64,000 nt of DNA. It comes from Gossypium raimondii (taxonomy: Eukaryota; Streptophyta; Magnoliopsida; Malvales; Malvaceae). The stretch spans positions 22,513,848 through 22,577,847 of the forward strand of contig NC_068565.1 in NCBI RefSeq assembly GCF_025698545.1. The letters are read 5' to 3'. This document shows, piece by piece, positions 52,896-64,000 of this stretch. Numbering within the stretch: the stretch's first letter is position 1; every line of letters begins with the position of its first letter. The position numbers and the translations under genes are program-made. Below the pieces are notes generated by a model. That model saw only the letters and a list, made by a program, of their open reading frames with translations, ran no database searches and was not told where the DNA came from.

Positions 52896-53113
52896 GAATT
52901 CCGTGGAAAGTGGAAACGATTCCTTTACCTTAAAATCATTTATTCTTTATTTATTTTCCTTTTTATATTTCGTACGAGATATGATATTCTCTTTCCATTC
53001 ATTTTCTCTCTCCCCAAACACCATTTTCTCTCCCACTCTCTCCTCCTCCGCAACACTTCCATTTCTTTCTTGTGTTAGACTCGAAAAAAGGATTCATTAA
53101 AGCTTTGCCTTCC

Positions 53114-56100
53114 ATGGTGGATATCGCAAAGTGCTTGCCATTCAATGGAACAACTATCAAAACAGAGTTTAAGAACCTGTTTTCGATCGTTAAAACGAGT
53201 AGAACACTGGCTCTCTTCATTCTTTCCTTCGTTGGTTTCACTCTTTTCTTAGCTTTTGGCCCTTCTTCTCCTTGGTTTACCACTTCCTCTGACTCTTATA
53301 GATCACAATTCCCTTCCCTTTTTGGTTACTTATTTCCCAACACTTCATCTCCTTCATCATCTAATCACACTCTGCAACCATTACCCAACGACAAAAACAA
53401 AGGCACCCAACCTTTCAACAACAGTGAACAACTTCCCAGTTCGAATAACACGAATATAAACTATACCCAGAGTTCATTTTGCATGCAAATCCGCCTAGTA
53501 CAAGCAGCCCAGGTGAAAAGAAAGACGAACCCGATAATCATAGCACAATAGCTGATGCAAACGCTACCGTTTTAGCTAATCAGAGCACTAATTTTCCAGC
53601 TAAACCTGAAAATTCCAACAAGGTAAGATTTAAGAAGGGGAAGGGGAATGAGAGTTTGGTTGAATCATTGAAGATTTGCGATTTGTTTGATGGAAACTGG
53701 GTGAAGGATAGCTCGTATCCGCTTTATGAACCTGGGTCATGTTCCTTTGTCGATCACCAGTTTAGTTGTTTCGCCCATGGAAGGCGTGACAGAGGTTATC
53801 TCAAATGGAAATGGAAGCCTAAAGTCTGCACTTTGCCAAGGTATAATTTTTTATTTCTTTATTTTTGGGTTTTCTATTTTTTAATATTCTTTTTTTACTG
53901 ATTGATCAATCAACTAAGTAATTTCAGCATAATTTGAGTACATTTTTCATTAATGGAAAGTCAATCGAATTTAGCAAATTTTGTATTTATGTTTCCGTTT
54001 TGAATTAGTCATGTAGGTAAATTCATTTAATTTATTCATAATCTACATGTTGACATACTTAAACTCTATAAAAATAAAATAGTCTCTGTTATTCTTTTGA
54101 CCTGAATATCATGAATGAATTTTTGTTTTATAGAAAATCTGATCTTATATTTTGATTTATCAATTGGATGTAGCTGTGTTAACTTTAATCGAGTCAATAT
54201 AAATGGGATTAATTCTAATTTTAATTTTTTAAAGAAAATTTTAAATTATTTTAAGTTTGGATCAGTTTTAAATTTAGGTATGTCAACCTGGATTATTTTG
54301 GTTATTTTGAGTTTGAATGTCGAGTTCAATCATTTCAAGTTATTTGTTGAATTGTTTTGAATTTGAGACCTTTTTGTGTGGAATTATTTTTGAATTTAGA
54401 TGAGAAAAATTTAAATTACTAACTTTTTATAATAAAATAAAATCGAGTTTAATCACATCCAAATTCATGATATTGAAGTCAAAATTAAAACTTCTATTAA
54501 GCTAAAATTATTAATTTTGTTTTGGCAAGGTTGAATGGCGGGCACATGTTGGAGATATTGAGGGGGAAACGACTGGTATTTGTGGGGGATTCCTTGAACA
54601 GAAATATGTGGGAATCTCTACTTTGCATCTTGAAAAGTGCTGCAAAAAATCCAAAAACTGTTCATGAAGTTCCCGGAGGGCGTTATTTTCGAGGAGAACC
54701 TTCCTCTAGTATCATTTTCAATGTAGGTCATCCATGGTTTTTTAATGGCTAATCTTCGTTACACATCGAATCAAGTTTGCTTAAACTTATGATTGGCTAT
54801 GATGATGTTGAATAGGATTATAATTGTTCCGTCGAGTTTTTCGTATCTCCGTTCTTGGTCCGACAATGGCAAATGCCGGACAGAAACGGGACAAAGAAAA
54901 ATACACTTCGGCTCGATCTTATCGGAAGATCATCGGAGATATATAAATCCGCGGATATCCTGGTATTCAACACCGGGCATTGGTGGAATCATGAGAAAAC
55001 ATCCAAAGGGTTGGTTTTGGATTATATTATGTGCTTTTATATTTCCCATTTAACTTTGGATATTAATGCTTGTTTTTGGTGTGGAAATTATAGGGAAGAT
55101 TATTACCAAGAAGGTGATCATGTTTACGAGGAATTGAACGTTGTCGAGGCGTTTCGAAGAGCACTGACAACGTGGTCTAAATGGGTGGATGACAATGTAA
55201 ATCCTTCCAAGACTATGGTGTTCTTTAGGGGTTACTCTGCTACTCATTTCAGGTAAGTTTTTGTTGAGGGAAGGTTGGATTTTAGGAGTAATATTCCGGT
55301 GTCGTTCGTTGGGAGTCGATGAATCCTTCAGTGGTGGTTGATATTGTGCTCAAGATGTCTATACTCAATTTTATCTCTGAGTTTTGTCTCTTGACTCTAC
55401 GGAAAACTTTAAAGGGTTCATAGAGTGAGAGTGTCTCATCCACTAACGATATTTCAATATTTATTCTTGGTGAAGTTTGAACCCATGACCTTGTATGTTA
55501 TTTATGGGTAAGATAGTTACCACTAGCTCACATTTCTTTAGTGGATGAGGTGCTCTTATTTTGTGAATCCCTCGAGTCTCTCTGCGAAATTGGGAGACAA
55601 AATCGGGAATAAACCAAACATAATCACCTCGGTTACCATACTAATCACCGCTAGAGATTTGTTGACTCCCTACAAACGACAATTCAAATATTTTTCCTAA
55701 AACGAGTCTGATTTCTCCTCAATCGTTTTCAATACACTTTTGCTATTTATCCGTTCATCAATGGCAACAAAGGTTTTATGTTTTAACGGAGGTTGAATCT
55801 ATTATGCAGTGGTGGGCAATGGAATTCCGGTGGTGTGTGCGATTCCGAGATGGAGCCAATAAGGAACGAGACGTTGCTAAGGCCGTACATGCCTATGATG
55901 GCGGTGTTAGAATCGGTGCTGGAGGGGATGAAAACACATGTCACCTACTTAAACATTACTAGATTGACGGATTTTCGAAAGGACGGTCACCCATCGATCT
56001 ATAGGAGATACCATAAGCATGGTATTACGGAGAAGGAAAGAACGGAGAGTGTAAAGTACCAGGATTGCAGCCATTGGTGCCTTCCTGGTGTGCCGGATAC

Positions 56101-56176
56101 ATGGAATGAGCTCCTTTATTCTGAGCTCCTTGTTAAAGAATATAAGATGAGGCAACATCAACACAAGTTTAGGTAA
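53114..56176 (+). CDS. TBL O-acetyltransferase, unit B, frameshifted in exon 1
   Basis: The exons are 53114-53840, 54530-54722, 54816-55009, 55094-55252 and 55810-56176. The protein is the same as in unit A, but the lesion differs. A T run in exon 1 (about 53475-53480) is one base shorter, shifting the frame in the Ser/Asn-rich stem, before the PMR5N domain. Exon 3 is open here and gives [19 protein letters not shown] then [20 protein letters not shown], a better match to the TBL family than unit A. The spliced length is 1640 bases, one short of a 546-residue frame plus stop. Each copy is thus intact where the other is broken. The promoter is shortened by the upstream deletion and consists of filler plus an LTR fragment. 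Confidence 0.9.
55264..55722. mobile_element. Inverted-repeat element in TBL intron 4, unit B
   Basis: The counterpart of 43880-44342. One change in the right arm (CACCGCTAGAG versus CACCGTTGTGAG in unit A) is the main difference. Its presence in both units shows that insertion preceded the duplication. Confidence 0.65.
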
Positions 56177-58432
56177 ATACATCATTCAAATTTAGATTTG
56201 GAATGAAAACATTACATGAAATTGAGTATTCTGATCTATTTATTTTGTCACTACATATAAATCATGATATTCGGATATGGAGAATTAACTATTTTTTTAA
56301 GTACTGATATTGTATTGATTTAACTTGACAACTTAGTACTGTCAATTAAATCATGTCAGTATTTCATGTAATAGTTTTGATCATTGGGTTTGTTTGTACA
56401 ATGAGAATCACCTTCAACATGTGATTTTGTAAATTTTGAATTTAAATTTTGAATATTTATATTATTAATAAACATTTTATTTAAATTAATATCATAAAAT
56501 TTAATTTAATTTAATTAAGAAAATTACGAAAATATTCTTTTGTAATTAAATTAAATTATATTATTTAAAAGTATTTTGGTCTCTTTATTTTTAAAAGATA
56601 AGATTTGAACCCATACAAATTATTATTGAATTAATAAATCTTAATTTACCATTCAACAAAACTTCATTTTAATATAATTTATATATATTTATTTTAATAT
56701 GCATAATTTATTATCCCATCGTTATATATATTAATAATGTTGTTGATTGATTTAGTGTTAAAAGACAACTCGACACTAACTCGTTAACACCATGACAACA
56801 ATTGTAGATGCATTTAATATTTTTAATACAATGTATTTATATATTTAAATTTTGTTTTACTCACAATTTAAATTAAATTTTTTATTTTAATATCATACAC
56901 ATTTCATATGCTATTATAATTAATTAGTTTCAATCATACGTTTTATTATTTATTTTATATTATTTTAAACATACATCTTCTAAATCAGAGTCTCCACGTG
57001 TACACATATGATAAAATTTCTAATATTTAATATTTATATAAATTTTAAGTATTATAATTTAAATTTAAACTCACTTTTTATTCTATTGAATTTAAATCAA
57101 TAATTAATTTAATTCATCACATACATGAAGTTATTTAGTATTCAGATTTCGTAAGTTTAAAAAACGCAAATAAGCATTTTAAAAATAAAGCAAATAACTA
57201 ATTTGTATATTTAAATCTTTATTATCAAAATAAAATAAATAACTAAGTCGGAATGATCCTCGCTTCAAAAAATCTAGTTATGAATGTCATTTCTTAATAT
57301 ATCGATAGTTAAAAGTTGTATAATTTGAGAAACGATTTAAATAATAGCCCCTATGTGGGTAGGTAATTATATGCCTAAATTTATCCACCGCCTCTCTCAG
57401 TAGGTAATTAATATTTTCTAATTATTAGCCGAACAATGTGTCTAAAACTTTAGGTTCATTATGCAATTTAAGCTAATTTTTATGTAAATTAAATTTTAAC
57501 TTTAGGTTTATTTGATGACCCATGCTAGTGTTCTAAATATATAGTTTTAAATTCAGTATATAAAGAGATAAATAAATATAATTAAAAATATTAAATACAC
57601 TTTAATTGTTTTCTAACTCGTATTATCTTTTGTTTATAGCGTATCAATGTTGTTATGTTAGAATACTTTAAAATACATATATCATAATAAAGTAATTTTG
57701 AATAAATATGTTGAAGACAATAAAGAGATATTATGTACGGTAAATTAATTTTATACAATTTTTATATGTCGTCCTCCTTATGGTTTCATGTTGTTCAAAA
57801 ATCTTGAAAATAATTTTCTCAACATTAAATTCTTAATCAAAATGTATACACTACAAAATTTATTAAAATTTTTGAAATTTTACCTTCATTGTGTAAACTT
57901 CCTCTTCGATATGGTTTTTGCACCTAATTATAATATTAAAGACCCAATTAAAATTGAAAAAAAAATTTGCAGCAACGAAACACTAAACTTTACTAAAGTT
58001 CATTGCAACATTAAATAGAACGAGAATTGACCTTGTAAAAGAAATGAGTAAGAGGAAGAAGAAACAACAAATCAAGCTTTGTAAACATGATTCAAACACA
58101 ATGGTCTTACGTTTGTGGAGCCTCGCTCAAAATATAATCTTATTCAATCAACCAAATCAATCAATCATAACAATCTGTCTCTATCGGTTAAAGCCCATAA
58201 CCCCTTTACAAACTAAGTTCATGTAGCCCTAATAGAGAACAATATCATAATCAACATTTACTAAAGATAACTTTCAACTCCACTCAAGAGAATTCATCAA
58301 CAATCAATCAAGAATATGAAATGCTCAACACAAGAAAAATAAGCAAAGGTAGGTTGCGAAAATGCTTTAGAGTTTTGTAGCTTTCCAGCTCTTCAAGTCA
58401 TGTAGCACCAAGAGAATTAGACACCTATTTAT
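56177..58432. other. AT-rich spacer downstream of TBL, unit B
   Basis: Copy of 44795-47049; no gene recognised. Small indels create a 76-codon open frame at 57788-58018 that is not open in unit A, so it is not conserved coding sequence. Confidence 0.4.
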
Positions 58433-58820
58433 TGTAACATCCCAGAATAGGGCCTAAGAGTTTGGGGCCTGGCGAGCTGGGGTTGCCAGTGGGCCTAATG
58501 AGCTTCGAACGTTGGTTTGGGTCGAGAGTAAAAGTAAGGTCTCGACTGTGAAAAACAAGTTAAAATAAGGAGTAGAAAAAGGGCAATTATAAAAAGTTAG
58601 AAGTCAACTTATTTTTCCTCTTCATAACACCATTCATGCACGTAACTCTTTCCTACGCCTACTAGGGAATCCTAAGAACATCAAAACACCTAGTGCTTAT
58701 AAATTAAGTTCTTTTCATTAAAAATTCCATATTCTTTTGAACGACAAAACTCTTTCAAACTTCTTCATCGATTACTTCTTTCTCTTGTTGTCAAGTTTCT
58801 ATGAAACCAAGAATCCAGAA
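58433..58820. mobile_element. Truncated LTR left piece, unit B
   Basis: Counterpart of 47050-47429, starting TGTAACATCCCAGAATAGGG. It contains a cluster of differences from unit A near 58470-58490. Confidence 0.5.
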
Positions 58821-61122
58821 TGTAACAACCCTATACCCGATCCAATCGTACAGACCCGGTATAAGACTATTACGTTTGATGTCAAAACGGTTATGGGTAG
58901 ATGTTGTTTAATTAAAACATTTGTACATAGTATTTTAACTTACCAACCATATTTGCAAACATACTTATAGTTTCACTAATTCATTTCATATATATACCAA
59001 AATACTTCAAGTACTTCAAAATAGATAGAATTTCAAGAGTTTACATTTTAGTCTCTATGGGAACACAACTGAACTGCCTATGTACATGCCATTTTAATTC
59101 AAAATATGGTACCTACTTTTGAAGCTCTTGAGGATGTGATGAGATGGGAAATCTTCTAATCCGACTTTACCTCTTCGAGTCTAATTGAACCTACGCGCTA
59201 AAATTAAACGTGTTAAGCCGGTGAAGGCTTAGTAAGCACTACAAGAATAAATAGATAAATAAATCCTAATAAAATATTTTAAACTCATTCTGTTAATACA
59301 TATTTACATACATATAAGTTTCTTTAGCTATGCTATATATTAATGAAATTTAATATATCTTTTTGTAAGTTATAAAACTTACCTTAACACGTTGGTAATT
59401 CACTTTTGTTCACAACTTATATTCTTAGCCCAAAGTAGATTTTATAGAACACACGGATATACTGGAACAAATACGAGGTGCATTATTATGCGCTAATGAA
59501 TGAGAGCACTAAAGTGCTATATAGAGAGCATAGATGTGCTAAACAGAGAGCACTGACGTGCTAATAATCAGAAAGCGCGCTAAGGTTCCTCAATGGCATG
59601 CCACTAATATCTTAGTTGTTCTAAATTCCATCTACTTGGGCATTAAAACTGAATTTCATACATTTAAATACTTTACAAAAATATTTCAAAAAAAAATTCC
59701 CATTTCTCAATCATTACAATTTAATGCATATTTCACAATTCACAAATATCACACCTTTTTCACATATATATATTTTTGTCACAACATTTACTTAATGTTC
59801 AAAAATATACCATCTTATATTTTCCATCTATAATTTTCTTTACAAATTTCATAGTTCCATAATCTTTTATTTTATTTTATTTTATTTCTAAATAATTCTA
59901 TACTATAATATAAGCATTTAATTAAAAATAATTTAAAAATCTTGTAGTACTTACAAGAAAAAGGTTGAAATGATGTCTTCCTTCACTCCTTAGCCTTCTC
60001 TTTTCCTTTTTCTTCAATTAGGTCCTCTCCTTTCTTTTCTTTCACTTCAATTTCATATAAAACATATAACATTTATATATTAGAGAAAAATAATCAAATG
60101 ACTTTCCTATACTATTTAATAAGAATAAACATGTATGATATAATAAATTCAATTTAATTCATAACTAAAATTATTTCTATTTCTATCACAATCTACACCT
60201 TATTTTTACTTAAATTCTACTTATAACTTAACTCTCAAATTTTCACTAATAAACCCTAATTTTGAATTTCTTACAATTTAGTCCTTATTGCATTAAACTT
60301 ATAACTTATTTCACAATTTAATCCTTTTCTCAATTTTAGTTTGAATTTCCATCAATTCAATTTCTAATTCATCCATTAATTTAATATAAACTACATTAAA
60401 AATCTACTAACTTTCAAAATTTCAACATATACCTAATAGTATTTTGTTCTAAGATCATAAAACTCAAAATTACAAGAAAAGGAATTAAATTGACTTACCA
60501 ATTTAAGTTTGAACTCTTGAAATCCCAAATTTTCTTTTTTTCTTTTCTTTCTTCTTTCTCTCTCCTATTCTCTCTATTTCGATTCTGTTTCTTTCTTATT
60601 TCTTTTCTTTCTTTTGTTTTTATATATAATTATATAAAATAATAACATACTTATTAATTAAGTATTATATTATATTTTAAATTAAAAATATCTTAGATTT
60701 TTTAATGTTAAACCGCTTCAATTTAAAATAATGACATATTTACTTATTTAGTCCTTTTACTTTCTTTAATCTATAATTAAACTTTCACACTTATTTCAAT
60801 CTAATCATTTTTCCTAATTACTTCTAATTAAGTCAAATTCACCTAATCAAAACCTAATTAGACACACAACTAACTTCGTAAATATTTATAATAAATATTT
60901 ACAAATCCGATTTACGAACGGAGTCCTGTGAATGCATTTTTTAATTTCATCCTTTTAAATCAATTTAACCATATAATCAATAAAATTTTCTTATCAAAAT
61001 TTTCATGCAACATTCCTATCATAATATAGACCATACTACAATATTAAAATAAATTTTCTTTCTAGCTCGGATTTGTGGTCACGAAACTATTATTCGATTT
61101 CAATTGAAAATGAGTAATTACA
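58821..61122 (-). mobile_element. Ty3/gypsy 3' LTR, unit B
   Basis: Counterpart of 47430-49734, with the same termini and a following polypurine tract on the minus strand. Confidence 0.75.
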
Positions 61123-61500
61123 ACTCTTCCCCTTAAGGATTTTTGTCCTCAAAATTTTACCAAGAAAGAAGTTTGGGTATTGTTTTCTCATTGCCTCCTC
61201 CGGTTCCCAGGTAGCCTCTTCAATTCCGTGTCGTTGCCAAAGAACTTTCACTAGATCTATCTTTTTGTTTCTTAATTCTTTTGTCTCTCGTCCCAAAATT
61301 TTGATCAGTTCTTCACTGTAGGTTATATCAGGCTAAATCTCAATCTCTATCGAAGAAATAACATGTGAAGGATCTGACCGATACCGCCGTAACATAGACA
61401 CATGGAAAACATTATGAATTCTATCAAGTTCCGACGGCAAAGGTAACCGGTATGCAACAGGTCCAATCCATTCTGTAACCTCATATAGGCCGATGAACCG

Positions 61501-61521
<21 letters not shown>
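61123..61521 (-). pseudogene. Ty3/gypsy integrase C-terminus and chromodomain, unit B
   Basis: Copy of 49735-50136. The chromodomain-like tail is read at 61296-61090 (LVKVLWQRHGIEEATWEPEE) and the integrase end at 61521-61333, separated by the same in-frame stop. Confidence 0.8.

Positions 61522-64000
<2,479 letters not shown>

Noticed and set aside
57788-58018. Open frame in the unit B spacer
   Set aside because: It is not open in unit A because of single-base indels, so it is not conserved coding sequence.

Overview
The window is plant nuclear DNA: very AT-rich, with short GT-AG exons, large numbers of decayed LTR retrotransposons, a fragment of plastid DNA, and plant-specific gene families. 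The LTR types (ends TGTAAC...GTTACA, about 2.8-3.0 kb long, carrying runs of ACACGGCCGTGT-like motifs) fit Malvaceae, most likely cotton (Gossypium). The genus is an inference from the repeats; no database search was possible.

Layout. (1) 1-11251: retroelement-derived DNA, with a broken minus-strand gypsy-type transposase/gag-like gene, a solo LTR (2200-5413) that has captured a piece of plastome (trnI-CAU to the start of ycf2), and an LTR (5643-11251) with another solo LTR nested in it (5777-8606). (2) 11252-16330: a LINE fragment split by an LTR fragment, then a decayed Ty1/copia polyprotein. (3) 18088-21161: one intact-looking gene, a three-coding-exon GTD-binding (DUF593) myosin-binding protein on the minus strand. 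(4) 21162-28378: AT-rich intergenic DNA with a tRNA-Arg(CCU) relic, a possible MITE and an O-methyltransferase pseudogene. (5) 28379-37265: a second LTR-in-LTR nest, an unassigned stretch, and a copia-type solo LTR with a perfect target-site duplication. (6) 37266-64000: a tandem segmental array, unit A 37266-50115, unit B 50116-61500, and unit C 61501 to the window end.

Each full unit carries a 40S ribosomal protein S5 gene (minus) head to head with a trichome birefringence-like (TBL) polysaccharide O-acetyltransferase gene (plus). An AT-rich spacer, a gypsy LTR and the last part of that gypsy's polyprotein follow. Unit B has lost 1.6 kb, including RPS5 exon 1 and its telo-box/site II promoter. 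In its place is a 133-bp patchwork of copied local pieces, 67 bp of which exactly match the copia solo LTR outside the array.

The copies otherwise differ mainly by one- or two-base indels, often near CG. The lesions fall in different places in different copies: TBL exon 3 in A, TBL exon 1 in B, RPS5 exons 2-3 in A and C. This may reflect recent pseudogenisation or uncorrected long-read consensus errors, and the sequence alone cannot decide. Intron 4 of the TBL gene is almost entirely a roughly 460-bp inverted-repeat element with a tRNA-like loop, which would make the pre-mRNA fold into a long hairpin.
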